Of a stretch of 64,000 nt of DNA, positions 24,231 through 32,872 are shown in pieces. The position numbers and the translations under genes are program-made. Numbering within the stretch: position 1 is the first letter of the stretch; every line of letters starts with the position of its first letter. The DNA comes from Oscillospiraceae bacterium (lineage in GTDB: Bacteria > Bacillota > Clostridia > Oscillospirales > Ruminococcaceae): assembly GCA_022787085.1 (NCBI GenBank), contig JALFVE010000033.1, positions 1 through 64,000 of the forward strand, given 5' to 3'. The notes beneath the pieces are model-generated. The model had not been told where the DNA came from. It ran no database searches and saw nothing but the letters and a program-made list of their open reading frames with translations.

Positions 24231-25481
24231 TCAGTTTTCCACACAAGCAAATCCCAAAATTTCAATAGTCTTATCCCCGTTATTCTCGGAGGGAACTATC
24301 TCAATCTCCATGTCCTTGACGGTCTGGAATTTGATTATCTGCTGGGAAAAAGCCTCGCCCCAGCCGTCAGATTGATTGGTGTTAACGGTTTTGAGCTTTG
24401 CGCCGTTCAGATAAACGTCAAAGCTGCCCATGGAGGAGGAATTATTCCGCTTGAAGATAACAAAGAAGGAGCTTTCCCTTGTGGTGAGCTTTAAAGGCTC
24501 GCTGCCGCCCTTGTATTTCCATGAACAGGGGAAGCCCGAGGTTCCCGACTGAACCGCTTCAAATGAGCCTGTTTCCGAAATGATTATCCTGTCATTTTCC
24601 GCTTCGGGAGTGGCAAGAGCCGCATTTTTATAAGCCGTTCCGAATTTCGGAGCAGGGGGGAATGTGTATTCGCCGCTGTCGGGAGCGTTCTCCGCCGCCG
24701 TGAGAAGATTTGCGATAAATTCGCATAAAAGCTTGTGACCCTCGGGATTGGGGTGGGACTGATCGTTGGAATAATCCTTCCATGTCATTCGTCCCTCTTC
24801 AAATTCGGGAGTAAGAGCGTCCGCCGCCGAAACCATGGGCAGATCATAATGCTCGCCGATCTCCTTCATGTGCGCCTGAGCGGTGTAGCCCGATTCGATA
24901 ACGTTGAAAATAAGCACCACTGCAGGGGCATTGTCCTGCTCAAGAACCGTTCTCACAAGGGATTCATAGGATTCCTTTGCAATTTCGTCCTGACTGTCAT
25001 TTACCGCAAATTCCACGAAAACAATGTCGGGCTTTGCGCTGAGAACGTCCCTCTCAAGCCTTAAAACTCCCAGATTCGAGGGCGTTCCGCTGAGACCTGC
25101 GTTTGTGTATTCCACATTTTCGCCCGTGCCGTAGGTGTCACGAAAAAATTCGTAGGAAAGCCTTGCATAGCAGCTTGCCGCATTTGCACCCACGCCCTCG
25201 GTGATAGAGCCGCCGATGTATGCTATCGAAGTTCTTTCTCCCGAGCGCGCCTGCTCCATTTTTGCCTTGAGCCTCGATGTATTTCCCAGGCTGTAAAGGG
25301 AGCGGTCAACCATTGCCTTGTGAAATTCCTCGGGGGTCTCGGGAGCCTTTTCTGTCTCGGAAACAGATGAAATTTCGCTCTCGATAGTGGCATTTTCGGC
25401 AGAGGGATCTTGTGCTGCACCGCAGGCTGTGAGCATTGCCGCAGCAAGCAGAGTGGCAGTGATTTTGCTGAATTTAATCAT
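24231..25481 (-). CDS. SGNH/GDSL-family hydrolase, lipoprotein
   Basis: A 416-residue secreted lipoprotein with signal helix and lipobox LTAC (Cys20), an Asp/Glu/Ser linker, then an SGNH hydrolase domain. The nucleophile block is YIGGSITEGVGA (catalytic Ser), the Asn block is FVEFAVNDSQ, and DQSHPNPEGHKLL carries the catalytic Asp-His pair. A C-terminal beta-rich domain of about 130 residues resembles the accessory domain of bacterial esterases. Deacetylation of plant or wall polysaccharide is plausible in this setting; the substrate is not shown. Ribosome site GAGGTGG. It is the last gene of the lepA-hemW operon. Confidence 0.85.
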   Translation of the reverse strand: MIKFSKITATLLAAAMLTACGAAQDPSAENATIESEISSVSETEKAPETPEEFHKAMVDRSLYSLGNTSRLKAKMEQARSGERTSIAYIGGSITEGVGANAASCYARLSYEFFRDTYGTGENVEYTNAGLSGTPSNLGVLRLERDVLSAKPDIVFVEFAVNDSQDEIAKESYESLVRTVLEQDNAPAVVLIFNVIESGYTAQAHMKEIGEHYDLPMVSAADALTPEFEEGRMTWKDYSNDQSHPNPEGHKLLCEFIANLLTAAENAPDSGEYTFPPAPKFGTAYKNAALATPEAENDRIIISETGSFEAVQSGTSGFPCSWKYKGGSEPLKLTTRESSFFVIFKRNNSSSMGSFDVYLNGAKLKTVNTNQSDGWGEAFSQQIIKFQTVKDMEIEIVPSENNGDKTIEILGFACVEN

Positions 25482-25489
25482 AATCCACC

Positions 25490-25666
25490 TCAGTTTCTGA
25501 ATGAATTGTCCACATATTTCTTTGAGCCGATGTAAAGGCTCATAAATTCCATATCGTCAAGGGGAGGATATTTCTCCTGAAATTCCTCATAGCTCATGCC
25601 GTAGTTCTCACGGAAATATCTGTCCCGTCTTTCCTCTTCCTCTGATGTTAAGTCATTTTTCTCCAA
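25490..25666 (-). CDS. small conserved-looking protein of unknown function
   Basis: About 58 residues, rich in Glu, Arg and Tyr, with the core RDRYFRENYGMSYEEFQEKYP. No membrane segment or signal. The likely start is a TTG at 25666, 5 bases after the hemW stop, with GAAGG about 9 bases upstream; an upstream ATG at 25705 would lie inside hemW. The stop is 8 bases from the next gene, so it belongs to the lepA operon. I do not recognise a family. Confidence 0.6.
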   Translation of the reverse strand: MEKNDLTSEEEERRDRYFRENYGMSYEEFQEKYPPLDDMEFMSLYIGSKKYVDNSFRN

Positions 25667-25671
25667 AATAT

Positions 25672-26754
25672 TCAACCTTCTTCCAATGCATCGGAGAGCC
25701 TGCAAATTATGCTGTTTGAAACCAGAAATCCCTCGGGAGTGAGGATTATCCGTCCGTCACGGATATAGAGAAGCCCATGAGCTTCAAGAGGCTTTGAGGC
25801 ATGGATAAGCCTTTCACCCGCATTTCCCTCGGGGATCAAATATCCCTCGGAAAGCCTCAGAGCAAGCATGAGCCGCTCCTCCTCGCCGCAGGGCGAATCA
25901 TCTGTTATGATCTCCCGCTGCCGTTCGCTGTTTATAAATGCATGAATATCCTTCGGAACGGCAAAGCGCTTTCCGTCAATGCAGGAATGAGCCGAAGGAC
26001 CCACCCCGAAATAATCCTCACACCGCCAGTATTTAAGATTATGGCGGCACTCAAAGCCCGATTTAGCAAAATTTGATATCTCATACTGATGAAATCCCTT
26101 TTCCTCAAGCGCATTGCAGGCGGATAAATATATCTCTGCAGAAAGCTCCTCGTCCGCAATGTTTGAGATAAGCTCCTTATCCTCCGAAAGAGGAGTGCCC
26201 TCCTCGATTTTCAGCATATACGCCGAAATATGGGTAATCCCAAGCTCCGAAAGTCTTTCAATATTCCGAAGGACCGTTTCTGTGCGCTGATAGGGGAGCC
26301 CCAGCATCAGGTCTGCGGAAATATTCTCAAAGCCTGCCCTGTGAGCCGAAGCAACAGCACGAACCGCATGCTCCGAATCATGAAGCCGTCCGAGCATTTT
26401 AAGTTCAATGTCATCAAGGCTCTGAATACCCACCGAAATGCGGTTTATTCCCGCCTGCCGAAATTCAATAAGCTTAGTAATATCCGCAGAATCGGGATTT
26501 ATTTCCGTTGATATTTCAGCCTTGTCCGAAATATCAGCCGCCGAAAGGATATCGGAGATCTGCCTGCCCGAAAGCAGTGAAGGAGTTCCTCCGCCGAAAT
26601 AAACGGTGTTAAATATATCCTTTCGTGTCTTAATATTCCTGATTGCCGCCTGAACATAGCTGTCTGACAGCCCCGTGTCGGTGACGGAATAAAAATCGCA
26701 GTAGCGGCATTTTCTGCGGCAGAAGGGCACATGAATGTAAAGCCCCTTATTCAT
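25672..26754 (-). CDS. hemW: HemW-type radical SAM protein (heme chaperone family)
   Basis: The N-terminus [19 protein letters not shown] holds the CxxxCxxC cluster motif, followed by FGGGTPS and the conserved [21 protein letters not shown]. This pattern, the 360-residue length and the location right after lepA identify HemW rather than true coproporphyrinogen dehydrogenase HemN, which is longer and has an extra Cys. HemW inserts heme into respiratory proteins; its role in a fermenting anaerobe is uncertain. It overlaps lepA by 8 bases. Confidence 0.9.
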   Translation of the reverse strand: MNKGLYIHVPFCRRKCRYCDFYSVTDTGLSDSYVQAAIRNIKTRKDIFNTVYFGGGTPSLLSGRQISDILSAADISDKAEISTEINPDSADITKLIEFRQAGINRISVGIQSLDDIELKMLGRLHDSEHAVRAVASAHRAGFENISADLMLGLPYQRTETVLRNIERLSELGITHISAYMLKIEEGTPLSEDKELISNIADEELSAEIYLSACNALEEKGFHQYEISNFAKSGFECRHNLKYWRCEDYFGVGPSAHSCIDGKRFAVPKDIHAFINSERQREIITDDSPCGEEERLMLALRLSEGYLIPEGNAGERLIHASKPLEAHGLLYIRDGRIILTPEGFLVSNSIICRLSDALEEG

Positions 26755-28555
26755 CCAGCTTCAGCACAGCCATGAAAGCCTCCTGAGGAACCTCAACGGT
26801 GCCCAGCTGCCTCATGCGCTTCTTGCCCTCCTTCTGCTTTTCAAGCAGCTTTTTCTTTCGGGTAATATCGCCGCCGTAGCACTTTGCAAGCACGTCCTTG
26901 CGCATAGCCTTGACCGTTTCTCTTGCAATGACCTTGCCGCCGATAGCCGCCTGAATGGGGACCTCAAAGAGCTGACGAGGGATATTGTCCTTGAGCTTTT
27001 CGGCAATTTTTCTTGCTCTGCCATATGCCTTGTCCGCATGGATAATAAAGCTGAGAGCGTCCACCACATCGCCGTTAAGCAGAACGTCAAGCTTAACAAG
27101 CTTAGATGGAGCATAGCCCATAAATTCATAATCAAAGGAAGCATAGCCTCTTGTGCGTGACTTGAGAGCGTCAAAGAAATCGTAAACAATTTCATTGAGA
27201 GGAAGCTCATAATGCAGCTCAACTCTGGTCTCGTCCAGATATTTCATATCCTTGAAAATGCCCCGTCTTTCCTGACAAAGCTCCATAATGCTTCCCACAT
27301 AATCGGATGGGGAGAGAATGGAAGCCTTGACCATGGGCTCCTCGGCGCAGGAAATGCTTGCAGGGTCGGGATAATTTGATGGATTATCAATAAAAACGGT
27401 CTCGCCGCTTGTGAGAGTGACCTTGTAAATAACCGAGGGAGCGGTGGTCACAAGATCGAGATTATATTCTCTTTCAAGTCTTTCCTGAATAATTTCCATG
27501 TGAAGAAGACCCAGAAATCCGCAGCGGAATCCGAAGCCTAAAGCGGCAGATGTCTCAGGCTCAAAGGAGAGAGCAGCGTCATTTAGCTGAAGCTTTTCAA
27601 GAGCCTCTCTCAGATCGCCGTATTTGGCGCCATCGGCAGGATAAATTCCCGAGAATACCATGGGATTGACCTCTCTGTAGCCGGGGAGCGGCTCGGGACA
27701 GGGATTATCGGCGTCTGTAACGGTGTCGCCAACCTTTGTATCGCCGATACTCTTGATAGATGCGGCGATATATCCGACCTCGCCCGCACAAAGACTGCCT
27801 GCGTTCACAAGATCAACAGCGCCCATAAATCCCGCCTCAACAACGGTAAATTCAGCGCCCGTAGCCATAAGCCTGATGGTCTGACCGATCTTGACAGAGC
27901 CGTCAACCACCCTCACATAAATGATAACGCCCTTGTAGGAATCGTAATAGCTGTCGAAAATAAGCGCCTTGAGGGGAGCATTGGGATCGCCCTTGGGAGC
28001 GGGAACATCCGTTACCACTCTCTCAAGCACCTCTTTGACATTGGTGCCGAGCTTAGCCGAAATCCTCGGAGCGTCCATTGCGGGAATACCGATAACGCTC
28101 TCCACCTCGGCGCAGACTCTTTCGGGGTCTGCGGAGGGCAGGTCTATCTTGTTCACAACGGGAACCACCTCAAGGTCATGCTCAATGGCAAGATAGGTGT
28201 TAGCAAGGGTCTGAGCCTCAATTCCCTGAGAAGCGTCCACCACGAGAACAGCGCCTTCGCAGGCTGCAAGTGAACGGGAAACCTCATAATTGAAGTCAAC
28301 GTGACCCGGAGTGTCAATAAGATTAAAAACGTATTCCTTACCGTCATCGGCGGTGTAAAGAAGCCTTACGGCACGGGCTTTAATGGTGATGCCGCGCTCT
28401 CTTTCGATATCCATGTTGTCAAGGAGCTGATCCTCCATGTCACGGAGGGCAACGGTGGAGGTAAGTTCGAGTATTCTGTCGGCAAGTGTGGATTTGCCGT
28501 GGTCTATATGGGCAATTATGCAGAAATTTCTGATATTGTTCTGATCCCGCTCCAA
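26747..28555 (-). CDS. lepA: elongation factor 4
   Basis: A translational GTPase that can back-translocate ribosomes. G1 [16 protein letters not shown]2 [14 protein letters not shown]3 DTPGHVDF and G4 NKIDLPSA are all intact, and the C-terminal LepA-specific domain ([26 protein letters not shown]) is present. I place the start at a TTG (28555) about 10 bases after AGGA; a GTG at 28564 is an alternative lying only 2 bases from that site. Confidence 0.95.
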   Translation of the reverse strand: MERDQNNIRNFCIIAHIDHGKSTLADRILELTSTVALRDMEDQLLDNMDIERERGITIKARAVRLLYTADDGKEYVFNLIDTPGHVDFNYEVSRSLAACEGAVLVVDASQGIEAQTLANTYLAIEHDLEVVPVVNKIDLPSADPERVCAEVESVIGIPAMDAPRISAKLGTNVKEVLERVVTDVPAPKGDPNAPLKALIFDSYYDSYKGVIIYVRVVDGSVKIGQTIRLMATGAEFTVVEAGFMGAVDLVNAGSLCAGEVGYIAASIKSIGDTKVGDTVTDADNPCPEPLPGYREVNPMVFSGIYPADGAKYGDLREALEKLQLNDAALSFEPETSAALGFGFRCGFLGLLHMEIIQERLEREYNLDLVTTAPSVIYKVTLTSGETVFIDNPSNYPDPASISCAEEPMVKASILSPSDYVGSIMELCQERRGIFKDMKYLDETRVELHYELPLNEIVYDFFDALKSRTRGYASFDYEFMGYAPSKLVKLDVLLNGDVVDALSFIIHADKAYGRARKIAEKLKDNIPRQLFEVPIQAAIGGKVIARETVKAMRKDVLAKCYGGDITRKKKLLEKQKEGKKRMRQLGTVEVPQEAFMAVLKLDE

Positions 28556-28590
28556 AAATAACACATCCTAACAAATTGATTTTACTCTTT

Positions 28591-28619
28591 ATTATAACAC
28601 ATCCGGGATAATTTGTAAA
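28591..28619 (-). promoter_or_regulatory. sigma-A promoter of the lepA operon
   Basis: On the minus strand TTTACA (28614-28619) and TATAAT (28591-28596) have a 17-base spacer. Confidence 0.75.
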
Positions 28620-28665
28620 GTAAGGGGAGGGTAATTTGAAAAATAATCTTTTGTATCAAATGCAC

Positions 28666-28739
28666 AAAAAACGTTTAAATAATTTGTTATGCAAAAATAA
28701 CACATTACAGTTGAATAAAAACGTTTAATATGTTAAAAT
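28666..28739 (+). promoter_or_regulatory. cellobiose phosphorylase promoter with operator-like palindromes
   Basis: TTGAAT at 28711-28716 and TAAAAT at 28734-28739 are 17 bases apart. A palindromic AAACGTTT core lies in the spacer (28719-28726) and another upstream (28669-28676). Between them is an inverted repeat TGTTAT-GCAAAA-ATAACA (28685-28702). LacI-family sugar regulators bind sites of this kind with a central CG, so repression relieved by a sugar is likely. No lacI-type gene is in the window. Confidence 0.6.
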
Positions 28740-28745
28740 AATATA

Positions 28746-28850
28746 AGCGATATGCCCGAAAATTACTCCGCAGGGGAAAATTAGCGGCAGCACGGGCATA
28801 TTTCCCCTTGCAGGGGAAGCTTTAAATATTATGAAAATGAGGTATGTTCA
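28746..28850 (+). promoter_or_regulatory. structured 5' leader RNA of cellobiose phosphorylase
   Basis: Starting near the predicted transcript start, ATATGCCCG (28750-28758) pairs with CGGGCATAT (28793-28801), enclosing CCGC (28768-28771) with GCGG (28784-28787). TTCCCC (28802-28807) can pair with GGGGAA at 28813-28818, or, as part of TTTCCCCT, with AGGGGAAA at 28772-28779. These two pairings exclude each other, the logic of a regulatory RNA switch. No T-run follows, so control would be on translation or RNA stability. This is prediction by eye. Confidence 0.5.
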
Positions 28851-31319
28851 ATGAAATTCGGTTTCTTTGATGACGCTAACAAGGAGTATGTTATCACATC
28901 TCCCAAAACCCCTTATCCCTGGATAAACTATCTTGGAACACAGGACTTTTTCAGCCTTATCTCCAATACCGCAGGCGGCTACAGCTTCTATAAGGACGCA
29001 CGTCTTGCAAGAATCACCCGTTACCGCTACAACAACGTTCCCGCAGACGCAGGCGGACGCTATTTCTACATAAACGATAACGGCACCGTCTGGAATCCCG
29101 GCTGGTCTCCCGTAAAGACCGAGCTTGACGAATATGTCTGCCGTCACGGTATGGGCTATACTATCATCAAGGGCAAAAAGAACGGTCTTTCCGCCGAAGT
29201 AACATTCTTTGTTCCTCAGAATTTCACAGGAGAGGTTCAGAAGGTCGTTCTCAAGAACGAGACAAGCGAAAAGAAGTCCTTCAAGCTTTTCTCATTTGTT
29301 GAATGGTGCCTCTGGGACGCACAGGACGACTCTGCAAACTTCCAGAGAAACTTCAACACAGGCGAGGTCGAGATCGAGGGCAGCACCATCTACCACAAGA
29401 CCGAGTATAAGGAAAGAAGAAACCACTTTGCATTCTATACCGTAAATGAGTCCATCGACGGCTATGATACCGACCGTGAGACCTTCATGGGCAGCATTTA
29501 CAATGATTTTGCAAATCCCGAGACAGTATTTGCAGGCGAGCCTAAGAACTCCGTAGCAGACGGCTGGTCTCCCGTAGCATCCCACTGCAAGAGTATTACC
29601 CTCGAAGCAGGCGAGACAAAGACTCTCGTTTACGTTCTGGGCTATGTTGAGAATCCCTATCCCGAGAAGTTCAACGCAGACGGCTCTATGAACAAGTCAA
29701 GAGCATACGAGATGATGAAGAAATTCGACTCCGCAGACAAGGCTGATGCCGCTCTTGCAGAGCTGAAGCAGACATGGGACGAGCTTCTTGCTAAGTATAC
29801 CATTTCTTCTCCCGACGAGAAGCTTAACAGACAGGTAAATATCTGGAATCAGTATCAGTGCATGGTTACATTCAACCTTTCCCGTTCCGCCTCCTACTTT
29901 GAGAGCGGAATCGGCAGAGGCATGGGCTTCCGTGATTCCAACCAGGATATTCTGGGCTTTGTTCATCAGATCCCCGAGAGAGCAAGGGAGAGAATCCTTG
30001 ATATCGCCGCAACTCAGCTTGAGGACGGCGGAAACTACCATCAGTATCAGCCCCTTACCAAGAAGGGCAACGATGCAGCAGGCACAAACTTCAATGACGA
30101 CCCTCTGTGGATGATCCTTTCCACAGCAGCATACATCAAGGAAACAGGCGATTACGATATCCTCAGGGAAAAGGTAGATTACAAGAACGATCCTGCTCTT
30201 GCACAGCCCCTCCTCGACCACCTGAAGAGAAGCTTCTATCATGTTGTTAATAACAAGGGTCCTCACGGTCTGCCCCTTATCGGACGTGCCGACTGGAACG
30301 ACTGCCTTAACCTGAACTGCTTCTCCCGTGTACCCGGCGAGAGCTTCCAGAATACCGCCAGCAATATTGCCAAGGAGGTTGACCCCGAAACAGGCGCACC
30401 TCTCAACGAGCAGACCGCAGAATCCGTGATGATCGCAGGTATGTTCACATACATCGGACCCGAGTACGTTGAGCTCTGCCGCAGAATGGGCGACAATGCC
30501 GAGGCTGACAAGGCTCAGGCAGAGATCGACAAGATGAAGCAGGCAATCATCGACTACGGCTGGGACGGCGACTGGTTCCTCCGTGCATACGACGCATACG
30601 GCAAGAAGGTCGGTTCTCACGAGAACGAAGAGGGCAAGATATTCATCGAGCCTCAGGGCTTCTGCATTATGTCCGATATCGGCGGCAAGGAATTTACCGA
30701 AAAGACCATGGCAAGCATCGAGAAATATCTTGGCACCGAGCATGGACTTGTTCTCAACAATCCCGCATTTACAAGATATATCGTTGAATACGGCGAGATC
30801 TCCACATATCCCGGCGGATATAAGGAGAATGCAGGTATCTTCTGCCATAACAACGCATGGATCATGTGCGCAGCCGCATACGCAGGCATGGGCGACACAG
30901 CATATGACTACTATACAAGGATCGCTCCCGCATTCCAGGAGGACGAGAAGCTCCACAGGACCGAGCCTTATGTATATGCACAGATGATCGCAGGAAAGGA
31001 CGCAAAGCGTTTCGGTGAGGCAAAGAACAGCTGGCTCACAGGAACAGCGGCATGGAACTTTGTTGCTATCTCCCAGTATATCCTTGGCATTATTCCCGAT
31101 TACAGCGGACTCAAGATCGACCCCTCCATACCCAAGGCATGGGACGGCTACTCCGTAACACGTCAGTTCAGAGGAGCTACCTTCAACATCAAGATCGAGA
31201 ATCCCGACCACGTTTCCAAGGGAATCAAGTCCCTCACCGTTGACGGCAAGGCAGTTGACGGAAATGTTATCACCGACATCACAGCAGGCACTCACGAAGT
31301 AGTTGCAGTAATGGGCTGA
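28851..31319 (+). CDS. cellobiose phosphorylase, glycoside hydrolase family 94
   Basis: Splits cellobiose with phosphate to glucose 1-phosphate and glucose, saving ATP. The start [15 protein letters not shown] and [17 protein letters not shown] are typical of cellobiose rather than cellodextrin phosphorylases. The (alpha/alpha)6 barrel carries [16 protein letters not shown] and the general acid Asp in [10 protein letters not shown] (about 480-483). It has 822 residues and no signal peptide, so it is cytoplasmic. Codon use is strongly biased, implying high expression. It stands alone with its own promoter, leader and terminator. Substrate assignment at the family-94 level is firm; cellobiose over other beta-glucosides is likely. 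Confidence 0.93.
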   Translation: MKFGFFDDANKEYVITSPKTPYPWINYLGTQDFFSLISNTAGGYSFYKDARLARITRYRYNNVPADAGGRYFYINDNGTVWNPGWSPVKTELDEYVCRHGMGYTIIKGKKNGLSAEVTFFVPQNFTGEVQKVVLKNETSEKKSFKLFSFVEWCLWDAQDDSANFQRNFNTGEVEIEGSTIYHKTEYKERRNHFAFYTVNESIDGYDTDRETFMGSIYNDFANPETVFAGEPKNSVADGWSPVASHCKSITLEAGETKTLVYVLGYVENPYPEKFNADGSMNKSRAYEMMKKFDSADKADAALAELKQTWDELLAKYTISSPDEKLNRQVNIWNQYQCMVTFNLSRSASYFESGIGRGMGFRDSNQDILGFVHQIPERARERILDIAATQLEDGGNYHQYQPLTKKGNDAAGTNFNDDPLWMILSTAAYIKETGDYDILREKVDYKNDPALAQPLLDHLKRSFYHVVNNKGPHGLPLIGRADWNDCLNLNCFSRVPGESFQNTASNIAKEVDPETGAPLNEQTAESVMIAGMFTYIGPEYVELCRRMGDNAEADKAQAEIDKMKQAIIDYGWDGDWFLRAYDAYGKKVGSHENEEGKIFIEPQGFCIMSDIGGKEFTEKTMASIEKYLGTEHGLVLNNPAFTRYIVEYGEISTYPGGYKENAGIFCHNNAWIMCAAAYAGMGDTAYDYYTRIAPAFQEDEKLHRTEPYVYAQMIAGKDAKRFGEAKNSWLTGTAAWNFVAISQYILGIIPDYSGLKIDPSIPKAWDGYSVTRQFRGATFNIKIENPDHVSKGIKSLTVDGKAVDGNVITDITAGTHEVVAVMG

Positions 31320-31333
31320 TAATATTACAGAAT

Positions 31334-31376
31334 AAAAAAGCAAGCCCCCGCAGTCTCTTGACCGCGGGGGCTTTTC
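31334..31376. terminator. bidirectional terminator between GH94 and the Cys-rich gene
   Basis: AAGCCCCCGC (31342-31351) pairs with GCGGGGGCTT (31364-31373). On the plus strand TTTT follows; on the minus strand a six-T run follows after a short GC. It serves both convergent genes. Confidence 0.85.
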
Positions 31377-31413
31377 GGCGCTATGCCGTGCTTATCGGGT
31401 TACGGGAAAAAAA

Positions 31414-31527
31414 TCAGCAGCCGGTGTTGCAGATGCCGTTGCCATTGCCGCAGCAGAAGAAGAGAACGAGAAGGATGATGATAATCCAGCAGCAGTTGAA
31501 TCCGCCAAATCCGCAGTTGCAGTTCAT
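31414..31527 (-). CDS. 37-residue cysteine-rich membrane peptide
   Basis: Reading from an ATG at 31527 with AAAGGAGCG 6 bases upstream, the peptide begins MNCNCGFGGFNCC, passes through one hydrophobic helix (WIIIILLVLFF) and ends in a Gly/Asn/Cys tail. Eight of 37 residues are cysteine, arranged C-x-C, CC, CC and two single Cys on both sides of the helix. Small Gly- and Cys-rich membrane peptides occur in Clostridia, sometimes annotated as high-cysteine or YjcZ-like, without known function. It has a terminator of its own. The strong ribosome site argues that it is real; longer upstream frames lack such a site. Confidence 0.75.
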   Translation of the reverse strand: MNCNCGFGGFNCCWIIIILLVLFFCCGNGNGICNTGC

Positions 31528-31684
31528 AAAAAAACGCTCCTTTGTAAAATGTATTGAGCCGGACCCTAAAGGGTATGCTCGGAAGGCTTTTGCTCGGCGG
31601 CGTTTTCCGCTTTGTCTTGCCTTCATAGTTCATATTATGCCATGGAGCGGAAATGGTGCAGAGAAGAAAAATATTTTTCGGGGA

Positions 31685-31717
31685 ATAAAAAACGCCCTCC
31701 GCAAAAGAGCGGAGAGC
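31685..31717 (-). terminator. terminator of the membrane-anchored surface protein gene
   Basis: On the minus strand GCTCTCCGC pairs with GCGGAGGGC around a six-base loop, followed by TTTTTT. It lies 14 bases after the stop at 31731. Confidence 0.8.
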
Positions 31718-31730
31718 ATTCAAGTGGGCA

Positions 31731-32423
31731 TTATTCCTTGCTGTTCTTGTCCATCTTGACGTATTTGCCGAGGGTGGGGTCATAGGCATAGCTTGTTTTT
31801 CTCTTGAGGATGATCATAAATACCACGATGATAATAATGATTATCGCAAGAGCGGAGGCAAGAACAATTATCAAAGCGTTTTTGTAAGCCTCGGCACGCT
31901 GTGCGTCGGTCATTTCAATGTACATATCTTCGCCGCAGTTGGTGATGGTGCAGCTTTTCAGAGTGAGATTAACGCCGTTTGTAGCTCCGATGTTTATGGA
32001 GTCAACCCCTGAGAAATCGTAGGTCCCGTAAGCAGCTGCCATGTCAGCATAATTGAAAACAGCGTGTTCATCGTCATATTCGACAGGAGCCACCTTTGCC
32101 CATACGCTTCCTGATGAGTTCGCCATCGGGGTATCGGGGAAAGACCAGCTCTGAACGATAAGCTCGACGGGGGAGGAGCCGGTGCTTCCGGATATGTACT
32201 CGCAGGAATATGTAACAATAACCTGGGAATCTTCGGTTATCTTAGTGGGATCGTAATGATCCATTCCGATGGAATAGCTTGCCCATGGCTCGAGAACGGG
32301 AGCGCCCGAAACATCGAAATCGAAATCCTTAACAGCAGCGCTGACGCCTGCGGAAAGGGAGAGGGTAAGAGCCGCAGCGCTTACAGCAGCGGTGATTTTT
32401 CTGAATAATGACCTGATATCCAT
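31731..32423 (-). CDS. membrane-anchored extracellular protein of unknown function
   Basis: A 230-residue protein with an N-terminal signal peptide (basic start, hydrophobic about 10-29, Ala-rich cleavage region), an extracellular beta-rich domain of about 145 residues rich in aromatic, Ser and Thr residues, one membrane helix at about 184-207 (AIIIIIIVVFMIIL) and a short basic cytoplasmic tail ending YDPTLGKYVKMDKNSKE. The beta-rich part ends with a strand such as VNLTLKSCTITNCG, reminiscent of carbohydrate-binding modules, but I cannot assign a family. It is divergent from the alpha-xylosidase gene and has its own promoter. A surface glycan-binding or anchoring role is a guess from context. 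Confidence 0.75.
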   Translation of the reverse strand: MDIRSLFRKITAAVSAAALTLSLSAGVSAAVKDFDFDVSGAPVLEPWASYSIGMDHYDPTKITEDSQVIVTYSCEYISGSTGSSPVELIVQSWSFPDTPMANSSGSVWAKVAPVEYDDEHAVFNYADMAAAYGTYDFSGVDSINIGATNGVNLTLKSCTITNCGEDMYIEMTDAQRAEAYKNALIIVLASALAIIIIIIVVFMIILKRKTSYAYDPTLGKYVKMDKNSKE

Positions 32424-32494
32424 TTGACTGCACGACCTTTTCTAAAAAGTAAAATGTGATGATAATAACAAAAAAGTTATGAGACTTTTGTATA

Positions 32495-32523
32495 AATATA
32501 CCACAAGGAAAAGGGGTTGTCAA
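32495..32523 (-). promoter_or_regulatory. promoter of the membrane-anchored protein gene
   Basis: On the minus strand TTGACA (32518-32523) and TATATT (32495-32500) are 17 bases apart. The palindrome ATTAAACGTTTTAAAT (32558-32573) lies upstream and could act on it. Confidence 0.65.
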
Positions 32524-32557
32524 TTAAAAGATTTTTAAGATTGTTTCGAAACGGTGA

Positions 32558-32641
32558 ATTAAACGTTTTAAATAACAAATTCATCTAATTGAATAAAAAT
32601 TTAATAAAATGGTTGAAAAAATAAGTTTAATATGATATAAT
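32558..32641 (+). promoter_or_regulatory. distal promoter of the alpha-xylosidase gene with upstream palindrome
   Basis: TTGAAA (32613-32618) and TATAAT (32636-32641) are 17 bases apart, with a TG two bases before the -10 (extended -10). The palindrome ATTAAACGTTTTAAAT is upstream at 32558-32573. Confidence 0.6.
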
Positions 32642-32693
32642 ATAAATATATTGAGATTTCAGCAGTTCAGCTGACGGGGGAGAGGATCTTATA

Positions 32694-32729
32694 ATGTTAA
32701 TAAGCTGTAAAATTTTAAAAAGCCCTTGA
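32694..32729 (+). CDS. possible 11-codon upstream ORF
   Basis: An ATG at 32694 preceded by GGGGGAGAGG about 9 bases away opens an 11-residue frame (MLISCKILKSP) whose stop overlaps the proximal -35 TTGACA. It would be translated only from the distal promoter. It may be a leader peptide or a remnant of a gene start; no function is supported beyond the ribosome site. Confidence 0.25.
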   Translation: MLISCKILKSP

Positions 32730-32767
32730 CAATCCCTTGTTAATGTTATACAATGTAAACGATAACA
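32726..32767 (+). promoter_or_regulatory. proximal promoter and operator of the alpha-xylosidase gene
   Basis: A perfect TTGACA (32726-32731) and TACAAT (32749-32754) are separated by 17 bases. Overlapping the predicted start point is TGTAAACGATAACA (32754-32767), an inverted repeat around a central CG, a classical position and shape for a LacI-family repressor site. Confidence 0.75.
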
Positions 32768-32799
32768 TTTGACAATGATTTATATTTCCTTGTCAAATG
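32766..32799 (+). repeat. 10-bp inverted repeat at the 5' end of the alpha-xylosidase transcript
   Basis: CATTTGACAA (32766-32775) and TTGTCAAATG (32790-32799) are perfect inverted copies with a 14-base loop. In RNA this forms a hairpin right at the 5' end; in DNA it could be a second operator. A smaller CGGC-ACA-GCCG hairpin follows at about 32807-32817. Confidence 0.65.
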
Positions 32800-32872
32800 A
32801 AAATCACGGCACAGCCGATAAATAAAAAGTAAAATAGCATACATATAATAAAATTCAAGGAGGACATCTATT

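Larger units (their letters stand above)
32424..32872. other. 449-base divergent regulatory region
   Basis: This gap holds one minus-strand promoter for the membrane-anchored protein, two plus-strand promoters for the alpha-xylosidase, an AAACGTTT palindrome (core 32561-32568), a second operator-like site (32754-32767), an 11-codon ORF and a long inverted repeat. Each is described separately. I see no other gene. Confidence 0.7.

Noticed and set aside
23068-24375. 435-codon open frame on the plus strand opposite glyA
   Set aside because: It lies antisense to a fully intact glyA, has no ribosome site or recognisable domain, and runs through the glyA promoter. It arises from the narrow codon choice of glyA.
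29697-31343. 548-codon open frame on the minus strand opposite cellobiose phosphorylase
   Set aside because: Antisense to a highly expressed gene with biased codons that avoid antisense stops. The product is Cys/Val/Leu-rich without motifs, and it starts inside the terminator.
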